Source of the DNA: Meandrina meandrites
Taxonomy: Eukaryota; Cnidaria; Anthozoa; Scleractinia; Meandrinidae
Length of the DNA: 64,000 bases
Direction: 5' to 3'
Assembly: GCA_963693305.1 (NCBI GenBank)
Contig: OY855906.1
Span: forward strand, 12,733,602 to 12,797,601
A model generated the notes under the pieces. That model did no database searches and was not told the DNA's origin. It worked only from the letters and a program-made list of their open reading frames with translations. A program made the position numbers and the translations under genes. Of the stretch, positions 1 to 11,100 are shown piece by piece. Position 1 is the first letter of the stretch. Each line of letters starts with the position of its first letter.

Positions 1-1365
1 TTAATGGTAGCGCACCTGCCACATGATATTATGAATGAAATAATTTGGAACAACAAGTTAATATGCATCAAAAATATGTCAGTCTATAGGAATGACTTAA
101 TAAGGGTCGGTATTCTTAAAGTTGGGGACCTAATTAATGAGAACAATGTCTTCTTACACGAAATTGCTGACGTTCAACTCTCTCCCGAGCAACGTTTTTT
201 TATTATGGGCATTGTGCATTCCCTTCCAGCGGAATGGAAAAGAATATTACAAACTTCCACCAGCCCAAAATCGACTAATCCCCTCCCTTGTATACCTCTT
301 TTAAAATTGAAAAGTAGCTCTATCCCTATCAGTGATGCCACTGCCAAAAAGATCTATGAAACCTTCTCGAGAAGAAAACAAGTCCCTCCAACAGCAAAAC
401 AAAAGTTATCGGCAGAGTACCCAGACACAATTTTAAATTGGGAAAAGGTCTACTCCCTTCCATTTCGTGTTACAATGGAGTCAAAAATCAGAGAATTTCA
501 ATACAAAGTTCTAAACAATATCGTCTTTACTAACGAAAAACTTTTTCGCTTTGGTCTGGCACAATCTCCAAGCTGCACCTTTTGTCAAGAAGAATCAGAA
601 TCCCTCGAGCACTTACTCTTCCTTTGTAAATTTTCATGTGAATTCTGGAAGCATGTCCTTTCCTGGCTTAAAGACAAAAATATTCAAATAGAGTCAATTA
701 TCTTGACCGACTTGATTTTTGGAAAATTTGAAATAGAGGAAGATTTCTCTTTGATTAACCACATTTTATTATTGGGAAAATATTATCTCTACACAAGAAA
801 ATGCAACGGAAAACTCCCTTCATTAAACGGTTTTATTGCCCGGTTAAAACGTGTCCTCAGCATCGAGCTCTACATAGCAAGGAGGAGAAATAAACTTATC
901 TCACACCATAAAAAATGGGGAAAACTTTTGACCACCTTGACTGATCAATAAACTATTGAAAAAATCAATTAAATCAATTTAGTTACTAGCTAAAATCTGT
1001 GAGGCCAATTCCTGATTCAAGTAATTCAAGTAATCAGTAGAATAAGTCTAAGTATGCATCAATTAAAATAATAGTAGTTTTTAAGTATTGTATTAGTAAG
1101 TAGTAATAAGTGCAAAAATAGTGAATGCAGTCGTCAGTGTTGTAACTGTTTTTTCTTGTCGTTAGCATTGTTCGTTTAATTGTAAGTATAGTGTAGGTAG
1201 GAAAGTACTATGAGCGTGGTAATTTTTTTTTTTCTTGTCGTTAGTCTTGTCATTGTCTACAATCTTGTAATTATTGTAATTATTATTATTTTTATTATTG
1301 TATGTGGTGTCAAGTAATTGATTAAATAAAAAAAAAAAATAAATAAAAAATAAAAAAAAAATTAA
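1..1365 (+). mobile_element. 3' end of a LINE retrotransposon, including its A/T-rich tail
   Basis: The element contains the ORF2 C-terminus (4-951) followed by a non-coding stretch. An A-rich run with interspersed T at about 1325-1365 is a plausible 3' tail. No TSD can be checked because the 5' end lies outside the window, so the right boundary is an estimate. From 1366 to 1608 I see no gene or repeat. Confidence 0.5.
4..951 (+). CDS. LINE (non-LTR retrotransposon) ORF2 C-terminal part with zf-RVT zinc finger; 5' end outside window
   Basis: This is an open frame of 315 residues ending at TAA 949-951. It has no hydrophobic segment. Around residues 150-225 it carries the reverse-transcriptase-associated zinc finger typical of LINE ORF2 C-termini: a basic, aromatic run (ESKIREFQYKVLNNIVFTNE) is followed by a Cys-x2-Cys (CTFC), an acidic spacer, a His (EHLLFLC) and a final Cys, with tryptophan after it (FW). 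The catalytic reverse transcriptase and endonuclease domains would lie upstream of base 1, so this is a fragment as seen here. The first ATG at 4 is probably internal to the original ORF. Identification as a LINE 3' part is firm; the clade is not resolved. Confidence 0.8.
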   Translation: MVAHLPHDIMNEIIWNNKLICIKNMSVYRNDLIRVGILKVGDLINENNVFLHEIADVQLSPEQRFFIMGIVHSLPAEWKRILQTSTSPKSTNPLPCIPLLKLKSSSIPISDATAKKIYETFSRRKQVPPTAKQKLSAEYPDTILNWEKVYSLPFRVTMESKIREFQYKVLNNIVFTNEKLFRFGLAQSPSCTFCQEESESLEHLLFLCKFSCEFWKHVLSWLKDKNIQIESIILTDLIFGKFEIEEDFSLINHILLLGKYYLYTRKCNGKLPSLNGFIARLKRVLSIELYIARRRNKLISHHKKWGKLLTTLTDQ

Positions 1366-1608
1366 ACTGACCGGAAAATGTTTGCCCGAGACAAGATTGA
1401 TATTAATATTGTATCGTTCTTGCACTCAATGAGATAAAATAATAAAAATATATGTTGAATGAAATGACAATTTGGTAAACACTACAGCTCAACGTCATAT
1501 AAGCGTTACTCTAAACGCTTTTACAGTTAAATTTGTCTTGAAGGTACATCGCTTGTGTGAAAGGCTTAGAAAAGTCAGTTTCCATCTTAAAACATTGCAT
1601 TCAGACTG

Positions 1609-1825
1609 ATAGGATCATCCGAGCGCGATATGGATCATGTATGGATCATCCCTCATCTCAGATAGGATCATGATCCTAGCGCTAGGATGATCCTAGCACT
1701 AGGACCAAATGCAACACTTCCCATGTAAACTGAAAGCTGAAAACATATCGCGCTTGGATGATCCTAGTACTAGGATCATGTAGGATCATTATATTCCATT
1801 TTACATGAAAGGAGGATGATCCTAT
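1609..1825. repeat. Cluster of GGATGATCC / GGATCATCC palindromic units
   Basis: About eight copies of GGATCATCC, GGATGATCC or GGATCATGATCC fall within 215 bp, several joined to CTAGCGCTAG or CTAGTACTAG. The block is itself a loose inverted repeat: GGATCATCCGAGCGCGATAT near 1614 is mirrored by ATATCGCGCTTGGATGATCC near 1745. It resembles a foldback element or a dense binding-site cluster. No TSD was found. Confidence 0.5.
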
Positions 1826-3295
1826 TGCTTGGTCTACACTGAAGAGTTATACGGACGTTTAACTACAATTGTAGTGTAGCATTATTACAGTGAGGGTTTT
1901 AAAACGTCCTCCAAAAATATCAAATTTAGGTTATTTAACAGAAGTTAGTCAAAGAAATGAAGTCGTATTTCAATGTGTTCAAAACAAATTCACAACAAAC
2001 GGACGAGATTCAAAAGGAAAAAACTGAACCTGAACCTAAAATATGAATTGAAACAGAAATAGCAGTCGGGTAGAATATCGATGATTGCTAGAATTGTTTC
2101 AACAGTTTTGTCGTGAAAAGATAATTGCTACATTGACCACGAAAAACTTTGGAAAGAAATGTTTAACCACTGAACACGCAAGCTACATTGTTCTCAGTTT
2201 CGTTCAGCCAAATTGAAATGTTTTTCTAAAATGCAAAGGACCTTTGAAGTAGCCACCACAACACCTGTTTCTAAATTGCTTCCTCCCAAAGGCACACGTT
2301 TGTTTTGTAGAAATAACGGCAATAATTAAAGTTTTACCAAAAGACAGCCCACCGAAGAGATAGGCTCACTGGAGCAAAAAATGTTCTGTTTAAATGATGC
2401 GACCATTCAAAATTCGATGAAGTAAGTTTTCCAGAGTTTTAATTACTTGGTCTGACTGAAAAAAGAAATGCAAAGCTGTTTAACCTTAAGCTATATTAAT
2501 TTCTTTCTAAAGATTTTGTTCATTAAAAGTCAATGTCTTTTTAAAATTGCAGTAAAGCATGACATTACAAGGTCTTCATTTAAAATCAGGAATGCAGGGC
2601 AAAAAAGGTACTAAAGATGATGTAAAAACCAAGAAAATAGAAAGCATGGCAAATTTTGGGAAAGTAACATGGAAATTATGCTTTTGGATGCGTCCTATAA
2701 TTTTCGGAGTGCATGTTTCAGATGGTGTGAACAGATAATTTTTTGCTCTCATCACAACGTTTTGTTCCATTTACGCATCTCATTTACAAAGGGAAGAATT
2801 GTTACTGCTGATAAGTGTACGTAAATTGTCTTTTCTAACTTGCACAGCTGGCTTATTGAGTTGCCACCAGACCTAACTTTAATTTGCTTTCTCCGAAATA
2901 CAAACAAATGCTAGCAAATAGCCCACACACGAGAAAAAAAAGGTTAATTAGAATCGCTCTGCGCTGTAAATTAAAGTGGTGCCAAAAATAGTGTTGTTGA
3001 GCTAACATGGACTGGATTTGAGAAACACGCTGCTGTTTAGCTCTAGACCAGTTGTATTTGTAGTATACCATGGAATATTCAGAGACAATCCATACGATTC
3101 GAGTTTTAATTCTTACAACATGCCTTGAAACTGCTCCAATTTAAACGAACAAAGTCCACTAAAAACAAATTGAAATATCCTGGGTAGCAAAGCAGAAATA
3201 AGAGACACTTTAAATCTACTGAACAATTTCTATGATAAGCAGATACGTTACCAACCAGCGCACTATTGCATGGTGAATTTTGACAGATGATTTAG
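1826..3295. other. Non-coding stretch, no gene recognised
   Basis: Only short open frames without codon bias or recognisable domains are present. I see no splice-flanked exon or repeat that I can support. Confidence 0.5.
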
Positions 3296-3301
3296 TCTAT
3301 T

Positions 3302-4042
3302 CAGGGGCACCCAACGGAATATTTCGGTAAAATATCTGTTCGGATGGAAGGTCGCCTAAGAATTTCGAAATTTTTTCCCAGCGACGCTCTAGACTTCTCA
3401 AATTTTTTCGGAAAACCATAAAGTTTCCCTAGAATTTTCGGAATTGATGTGCTCACTTTTATCATGTCCCATAATTTTCGGACGGTTTTGTTTGTTCTCT
3501 AAAATTTTCGTTTGGCTTAATTATTCCAAAAGCTGCTAAAAGTTTCGGTGAGCATTAGAGGTAATCAGGAATGTACGTGAACCTAACCTAAAAACATGTC
3601 TTTCTTTTTCTAATTAGCGGTCAAATTTAGGGCCACGACCGCGTACTCGATCCCGTCGTATAATTTACACCCCCTAACGTTTTCGGATGAATAGGTTTAA
3701 CGCCTATAATATTCGGATAAACATTTATATTGCCTAGTATTTTCGCGAAATTTCGATAGGCACACGTATAACGAAAAACTTCCCCTAAAATTTTCTAGTG
3801 AAAATATGGTCTCTCAGTGTCCTCGAACTTTCGACAAGATCCATCAGATAGCTAAAACTTTCGGATGACTCAAAAAAGGACCCTAGAATTTTCGAAACGA
3901 CGAAAGTTCCCCTTAAATATCCGAACAGATAAATATTTTTTAGGGCATCTCCAAATTAACTAAAAAGCCTTCTAGAACATAGAGAAATCCATTTACGACA
4001 CTTCTGACGTCTTTGGAAAGATTCGGTCGTTGGGTGCCCCTG
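3302..4042. mobile_element. Non-autonomous DNA transposon (741 bp) with 15-bp TIRs and 6-bp TSD
   Basis: The left end CAGGGGCACCCAACG (3302-3316) is matched exactly in inverse at 4028-4042. TCTATT directly repeats on both sides (3296-3301 and 4043-4048) and is read as the TSD. A subterminal inverted repeat, ATCTGTTCGGAT at 3334-3345 and its complement at 3919-3930, lies inside. The interior has no ORF but carries about ten copies of an ATTTTCGG-like motif, roughly every 30-60 bp. The superfamily is uncertain: the CAGGG start is hAT-like, whereas a 6-bp TSD is not the usual 8. The right end is 57 bp upstream of the GPCR start codon. Confidence 0.85.
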
Positions 4043-4099
4043 TCTATTCATACATTCCGGAAATAAGCCAAATCCTATCTGATTTTATGACTTTTATCT

Positions 4100-5203
4100 A
4101 TGCCAACGAAAATGTCTATTTGGTCAAATACGACATTCTACTCTGAAAATTTAAGCAACGCCACCTATATCCAGCGCAGTGAAACATGTGATGTTTTAGA
4201 CTATTCCTTCTCCGTGAAAATCGGTTTAATTCTTGTCTTCTCCATCATTTTGTTGATCAGTTTAGTTGGAAACACTCTCATAATTGTCATTGTATACAAG
4301 CGTGAAGAGTTAAGGAAGACGACGAACTACTTTATTGTCAATATGGCCGTTTCCGACTTCATCTATCCATTAACAGTTATTCCGACAGCATTGGCACAGA
4401 TAGCTTCCAGTTCACTGCAGTGGCCTATTGGTGGTGTAGCAGGATTAATTTCCTGCAAGGCCATAAGTTTTCTGCGAGGGGCTTCATTTGCTGTTTCTAC
4501 AGGAAGCCTCGTCTGTATCGCTTTAGATCGGTTTATGGCGGTGGTATTTCCAATGAAAGTCCATCTGATCTCGTCAAGATCTCGTAGGTTACTTATTGCT
4601 ACCACTTGGATCTTGGCGGTGATAATGAACTTTTTCGATTTGTATGCAACTGATTTGCAGGAAAAAAATGGAAACAGCATCTGCACATATTTAAGCAATA
4701 CTGACCTTTCATTCAAGATATATTATATTGTGCGCTATACCCATTTCACTGGATCAATGATTGCTATTACAGTGTCATATTGCATTATAGCCGTGACTCT
4801 ACGAAAGCAAGACAAATCACTTCGTGGTTCATCAGTGCATCAGAAAGATCAAAGGAAACAGCAAGCAATTAAGATGACTGTCTGCGTTATTGCTGTATTT
4901 TATATTTGTAATATTCCGTTGATTTGTATGCATATTGTCTTAGGCGAAAATCAATGTTCGTTTCCGAAAATACTTTGGACGCTTTCTCGTGTTTTGCTTT
5001 ACTCATCTCCAACAGTGAACCCAATTATCTGTATGACATTTGTTAAATGCTACCGCCAAGGGTTTAAAGAAATGACTATGGGATGGAACAAATGTTTTCC
5101 CACAAGAAGCAATATGCAAACTAGCGAACCAGAGGAGATAACTCTGCGAGATATCAGAATAATTCCTGGAATAAGAGAGAATCGCGCATTCAGCGATAGT
5201 TAA
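4100..5203 (+). CDS. Class A (rhodopsin-like) GPCR, neuropeptide-receptor-like, single exon
   Basis: This 367-residue intronless ORF has seven hydrophobic segments in the class A arrangement and would act at the plasma membrane through G proteins. The N-terminus has glycosylation sequons (NTT, NLS, NAT). TM1 has GNTL, TM2 has NMAVSDF with the sodium-site Asp, TM3 starts after SCK and ends in ALDRFMAV, so the DRY motif reads DRF. The TM4-TM5 loop has a Cys (SICTY) able to pair with the TM3 Cys. TM6 has FYICNIP in place of CWxP. TM7 ends in NPIIC rather than NPxxY. A 40-residue acidic tail follows. The ligand cannot be told from sequence; peptide receptors are the nearest type. Start 4100 is the first ATG; Met5 is an alternative. 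It is unrelated to the GPCR cluster further right. Confidence 0.85.
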   Translation: MPTKMSIWSNTTFYSENLSNATYIQRSETCDVLDYSFSVKIGLILVFSIILLISLVGNTLIIVIVYKREELRKTTNYFIVNMAVSDFIYPLTVIPTALAQIASSSLQWPIGGVAGLISCKAISFLRGASFAVSTGSLVCIALDRFMAVVFPMKVHLISSRSRRLLIATTWILAVIMNFFDLYATDLQEKNGNSICTYLSNTDLSFKIYYIVRYTHFTGSMIAITVSYCIIAVTLRKQDKSLRGSSVHQKDQRKQQAIKMTVCVIAVFYICNIPLICMHIVLGENQCSFPKILWTLSRVLLYSSPTVNPIICMTFVKCYRQGFKEMTMGWNKCFPTRSNMQTSEPEEITLRDIRIIPGIRENRAFSDS

Positions 5204-6444
5204 AGACAGAGTTAACCTTCTGATTAAGTTCTGTTCTACCTGGCATGTGTGGTTGCTAGTGGAAACCAGCCCATATTAGTCATGTCCATATTTGCATAAA
5301 CACAGTTATAAAAAAGAAGAACTAGATCTGTTAAAGTAGATCAAATCCGCATGGTGAGACTCCTGAGGAAACGTGAAGCCCGGCTGTTGACCAAATTCAA
5401 TGTTTATTCAAGACCCATTTTGGCAAGGACATGTAATTATGAGGATGATTTCCGATTGTATGAATTTGATCAATAACGAGAATTTGATCAATTTGACAAC
5501 ACAAAGAGTTCTGTGCTTACCATAAGTTGTATAAATTAAATTTCCCTTTTCAGTAACTTAACTGTCCAGTGTTACCATTTGAAAATGAAGCTTTTCTTCT
5601 ACATATACCTTAACTATGCGTATTGTGAATAATGCCTGATTTTGGTATGACAATCAGGACTTTTATTCAAATTAAATTGGCTGCGATGAAAGTCGTTCTT
5701 TCTATCGGTAGCTATTTGTACTACCGTCTCTTAAAATGAGCCATACCTGCATTCTGGAACTTTTGAAAATTAAACTGAAGCTTAAAATAGGTTCATTAAC
5801 CTTACTCTCTAACTCTCTATATCATTGCTGCGTATTACATTTGTAATACTTCGTTGCTGAGAGCATTAATCTTGACTGATGAATATCTTGTATGTTTTCT
5901 AAAGTGCTAGATCACCTTTTTAGCGATTTTTCCAATATTTCATTTATACCCGTTGCACACTTTTAATTAAAATGTAAGTTTTGTGGAGGTATTGTTATCA
6001 CCCTCGGGAAGCAGTCTTTAATTTGCATTCCTGGTCCAGAAAAGGATTCTGGGCCTTTCTCCCGTCATCCTTACATTTGACGGTACTGTAGAAATATTAT
6101 CACATGGTGAAACTTTCGGGATTCAGTCATTATTTTGTATTTCTGGTCCAAAAAAGTGACCTCGGCTTTTCTTTTCTTTTCTTTTCTTTTCTTTCTTTTC
6201 TTTTCTTGCATTTCAAATTTTTGTGCTGCTGCTACCTCCTTGCTTGGTGGTATGCCAGCACCCCAATGCGTCAAGATTGGGTAACTATGTTAAAGATGTG
6301 TCACGATACGTGATATTGTCGTCAGTGAAATCACTGTGTGGAGAGTCTTTTTAAAAAATGGGGCAGACTTAAGGGTCTAAAAAGAATTTAATACCCTGAG
6401 AACCATACCGAAAAGAGTACGACAATAATCTCCTTCGCACCTGA
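5204..6444. other. Intergenic stretch with a TTTTC microsatellite
   Basis: No gene was recognised. The only clear structure is a CTTTT pentanucleotide microsatellite at about 6166-6207. A degenerate direct repeat of roughly 100 bp (containing TTTCTGGTCCAAAAAAGTGA and a near-copy about 110 bp upstream) precedes it. Confidence 0.6.
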
Positions 6445-7477
6445 CAGGGCCCGCGCAGAGGGAGGGGCTGGGGGGGCTTTAGCCCCCCCCACTTTTTTAC
6501 AGTAAAAAGAAAAAAATAATAAGAACGTAAGTAAATAAGCAAGTAAAGAAAGAAATAAAGGAAAAAATTATTATTTTTATTATTGAACGAACAATAGCTA
6601 ACAATTACTAAAAGTATTTAATTTGAACGCCTTTCCAGAAGCTGGTGATAAATTTTGTTTTTGAGCTCCATTTTGGTTAATCATGATCGAGTGCATCTGG
6701 TGAATGATCATTCAGTTTCAACTGCCCGAAGAATAAGCATTTTGCCCAACAATGACGCAAGGGAGATTTAGTAACTTGACAATGATAAACAGTCATGAAG
6801 AATGGTTTTTGACATCACTAACGAATTTGCAGATTGTAGCAATAACAGAAAGAGAAATTTTTGGCACCGTTTACAACGTTAAGCTGAAGTATAGCAAAAG
6901 TCGTCAGATTCCTGGTTTGTAAACGCTAATGGCAGTATAGTACTGATTTGGAGTAAATTAAATTGCTTCAAGCAGGATTTGATAGTAAATCTATAGGTCT
7001 GGTTCTAATTGTTTAGTATGCTTATCCCTGACGCATTACAATAATATAGCAAGGCCGATAAGTACTATGTGAAAAAGTAACTTTGCAAGACACCAACACG
7101 ACCAGAACGATAAAGAAGGGTTACAATCGCGGACAGCCATTCCGTCCTTTTTGGGACTCATCAGCGTGGTGTAGCAAATCTAAATAACGCCAGCTGGAAT
7201 AAATTGCAATAATCTCTTGTAGATCCTGGTGCGTTAGCACCATTGTTGTTTGCGGTCCGTTGCTGTTTCAAGTTGTAAAAACATTGCGCTTTAGCACACT
7301 GCTTGCTTATATTAAATCCACCTTCCGATATCTGAGAGTAAACTAAAAGCCTAATTTTCCCAGGGTAGCATGCCTCTGCTCCCCCAACCCCTCCCCCCGC
7401 CCCCCCCCCCCCCAAAAAAAAAAAAATCTGCCTCACGCTTAAGCCCCCCCACTCAAAATCTTGCTGCGCGGGCCCTG
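6445..7477. mobile_element. hAT-like non-autonomous DNA transposon (1,033 bp) with 14-bp TIRs
   Basis: CAGGGCCCGCGCAG at 6445-6458 is exactly inverted at 7464-7477. CCTGA repeats directly outside both ends (6440-6444 and 7478-7482). Subterminal G/C runs (GGGGGGGCTTTAGCCCCCCC near 6471, a long C-run then A-run near 7400) mirror one another. No transposase ORF lies inside. The CAGGG terminus suggests hAT; the 5-bp TSD is shorter than the usual 8 bp, so the superfamily call is tentative while the element itself is clear. Confidence 0.8.
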
Positions 7478-8116
7478 CCTGAGGTAGGGTAAACAAATCA
7501 GCCATTGAAGTAGCTGTGGTGTAGGGAAAGAGTGGGTGAGGAAGCAATTAAATCATTTGCCTTTACCAAATTAGGCGATATCGGTTGGAACTTTAATAAA
7601 CGAAGCACTGATTGATTATCAAAAGCTGAGCAAGGCAAAACCCGTATTATATTTACGATCGACAAGTCATGTTGGCTATTCGAGTGCCTTTTGCTGGTGA
7701 GCTATAAATGACTAGCTAAAGCAATGTAACACACAGTTCTTTCATGACGGTTTATTACGATGTTGCTATTTTTCAATTACACATAAGAAGGCCAATGTAG
7801 TCTTAAGTCAGATAAAATGAAACAAATACTCATAACCTATATTTTGCTCTAACCCGTCCCCAATCCTCTTTTAGGGCAAAAATATATAATTTGTCTTATC
7901 ATGTTCTCAAAAAAGACGACCGGTTACGTATAAGGTAATGACTAGCTTCATAGTGCTTCATGATGAACAAAATAAAAAATCAGAGCTCGAACTATGCAGA
8001 CCTTCATTACAAGATAAAACGAAAAATGGCACATAAAACTGGTTTCACTGAATCTACTCTAAGTATCTAACTTGCAACTAAAGAATCAGATTAGGGTGCT
8101 TCAATAGTGTGATATC
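7478..8116. other. Intergenic stretch downstream of the collagen-like gene
   Basis: No coding signal was found. On the minus strand this is the 3' flank, and probably the 3' UTR, of the collagen-like gene whose stop codon is at 8117-8119. Confidence 0.5.
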
Positions 8117-11100
8117 TCAAGGGGCAGGGCATTCCCAGTAATGGAGGTAGCACGCTTTTGGCCTGTGCTGTGGTGGTCTTCCTCTGCGTTTGACATTATC
8201 GTAATTCTGAGATAGAATTTTTTCTTCTTCGTCTTCTTCTTCCCTTTTGTCATCCCGCCGTTTTCTCCCAGCTGCCCCTCCGCATGACGATGTAAATGTA
8301 CAGCGGCATGTGTAAGAGTTATCAGTGTTTTGATAGACCAGCTGAGCGACCCCTCCTCTATCCGCTGCACACGTCACACCTACTATCACATAGCCCTTCA
8401 GGAGAAAAGTTCAATCCCAAATGTGAGGCATAGTAGTGGCATTTGAAGATGAAAAATATATGCATACACAAAGCGATAACTCAAACACTAAAATAGACAC
8501 TTTCCATAAATGGTGTTGGCAATTTGAATAACAATACTCATACATCCTAAGCCTCACATACAGGTAAAAAATCCTTTGTCAATAAACATCCACATGAGGC
8601 TAAGGTTGTACAAAGTATGGCTATTCAATTTTAGGCGCCATTTATGCAAAGTGTCTGTTTGTTTAAATTGTTTCAAACATGAATTTTTACTTGTTTTGCA
8701 AACTGTTAACACGCTTTTAAAGGTCAAATGAAGCAAATTTTCGACATTCTTTCTTTTGCGATTTTAAAGCAACCAAACGCTAAAAGAACCCATTATGAAA
8801 TAAACTTAGGAAGAAATTTTGCTTTGTGAGCCTTAAAGCGTGAACTATAGCAAAAACTACGAAGATTTCCGAAGGCTTCACGAAAACGTTTCCAAAATGA
8901 CCGCGCAATGGAATGGAAGGAATGGATCGAGCTTTGAATTTTGTGACGTAATAGTTTTTTTTGACGGCTTTGCGATAGAAGGGACGATCGTCATTTGAAG
9001 AGCGAATAATGCAAAGTTTGAGAGTTTGAGTCAGTCTGAGTAATTCAAGTAATTCTGAAAAGACCTAAGTTCTTTTAAAACATGATAGTTATATTTTTTA
9101 CTACACTGGAATCCAGTTTAAAAGATTAATAATCATTAAAGCACTGAGTAAAATTGTGATCATTGAGCGATATGGGAGGATTTCAAACACTGGATGACTA
9201 ATAAAAATCATCAGTCCGCTCAGCTTGGCATGGAACAAAGAATTTTGTTATATACTTCAACTGAAATGCAGGTTTTTTGGATTTGCACGCAATTATATAT
9301 AATCAGGACGTGTCCGGCTTGAAACCCGGATCGGTATGAGCGCGAATGTGGATGTGGGCAAAAGCTAAGATTGTATTCACTATTTTCTTTTTCGCACTCG
9401 AGAGACACACAAAACACAAGAATAAATTTCTACACAAAAATTAAACTTGAATGAAAGGATATTTCTCAATGCAAATTCGAAACCGCAAACCATCACGCAG
9501 GGTAAAACTTTCTTGAATGAATAAATTCGTGTCGTTTTCAGCTGAAGGAAAATTCAGTGGTGAATAATAAATACAGAGCGTTTACCGACTGTCTCCGCGG
9601 AAACTGTGAGGTTTGTTTCTATTACCTATTTATAGTCCATATTTTGGCCACAGAGATAGAAATTTTATTTAGCTTGTACATATTAACATGCGTCAAAAAC
9701 ACGTCTCAAAAAGCGTGCACGTGGAAGCTGCATTATTCGGTGAGGATATTGTATCGATACTGAAGTTGATATTGAAGTTCGCAATACTTGCGAAGTGTTA
9801 ATAATCATGATAAAAATACTAACAAGCTCTAGTTATTAAAATTCCTTACTTCCAACTTGCTACATTAAGCAAAAGATGAACGAACAGTTGTACGTAGTCT
9901 CTCTCTTCTTCGGCGTGCATTCTTCGCCGTATTTCAGTAATTTGTTCTTCGGCGGGCACTCTTCGCGGTATTTAATTTTCTGATCAAAAAGTCGTTGGGA
10001 CTGCATCCTCTTTAAGGCAAGTCTTAGAGACTTGAAGGCAGAACCCAGAAACCTCCTTACTGATAGATTTTGTTTAATACAGTTTTCAGTGAAATGAGCC
10101 GCATAAATACGTGAGTGCTTGTTTTCTTTCAAACAATTCTCTTTTCATTTTTACAACCCAACGTTCTTTTAATTTTGAATCTTCAGAAAACTTAAGAGTA
10201 TTTACTATAGACTTTGTATTATTTCAGTTTATTGCTGCTCAAAACACCATGATTTTCCGCTTTAAACGAAGTCACCGACTTGGTGAACTTCAGAACTGAA
10301 CGGCTTTGAATTTCCCTCAATCTTACAGGTCACCAACAGTGACGTCTTAGTTAAGTTTCCGACAATTTCCCGAAAATTTTTCCTACTGCTCCACGATTAT
10401 GAAGGCCAAAAATGAGCACTTTTAAACTTGCAATATCTCTGCGATGCAAAGTCCAATTACTTTGAAACTTCAGAATATGTTTATTTGGCTCAATTAACAG
10501 ATTGGGCAAAAATAAAGAAAAATCAAAATTTTGCTTCATTTGACCTTTAAGCTTTTTTAACATTTGCGTGAAATGTGTAAAAATGTATCTATGTCATTAG
10601 AAAAGCACTCATACCTACACCTCTAGGAATTATGTATTTTCTAGGTTGACTACGTAACATTCACTAAATTGTTTATTTCGACTTCGATTTTTGTTCTATT
10701 TCCTCGCTTTTTAGACTAGCGTGAGTTATAATTACATGTAATCGAAACTGCCAAGAGTTAGTTTATAAGCCCACAAAGTTCTTACCTGAGAAGGTGCCTT
10801 CAGGGATACAGTTTTAGGGTAGTTTCCGTGAGATTCACGGCTCGAGTTTACACTGTGTCTGCAGCCCTTTAAGGTGATACTATCACCTTTGTCACCTCTG
10901 GGGCCGGGAGGTCCCTGGAGTCCCATAGATCCTTTTTCTCCTTTAAGGCCTCGTCGCCCTCGTAATCCCCGGGCTCCTTTCTGGCCTTGCTTCCCCTTCT
11001 CCCCCATGGGGCCCTTTTCTCCCGGTGGCCCCTGAGGTCCCGGAGGCCCTGGAATGATGGTTTGATTAACAATCTATAAAACAAAGGTGAGTATGGGTTA

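Noticed and set aside
8101..8370. Alternative minus-strand frame over the last collagen-like exon
   Set aside because: It does not join the upstream exons in phase and is Lys-rich low-complexity sequence; the other frame fits the gene.
9860..10132. Minus-strand frame with two PKxxxxKYxEEC-like repeats as an extra collagen-gene exon
   Set aside because: The repeat comes from a non-coding two-copy tandem DNA repeat and no splice sites frame it.
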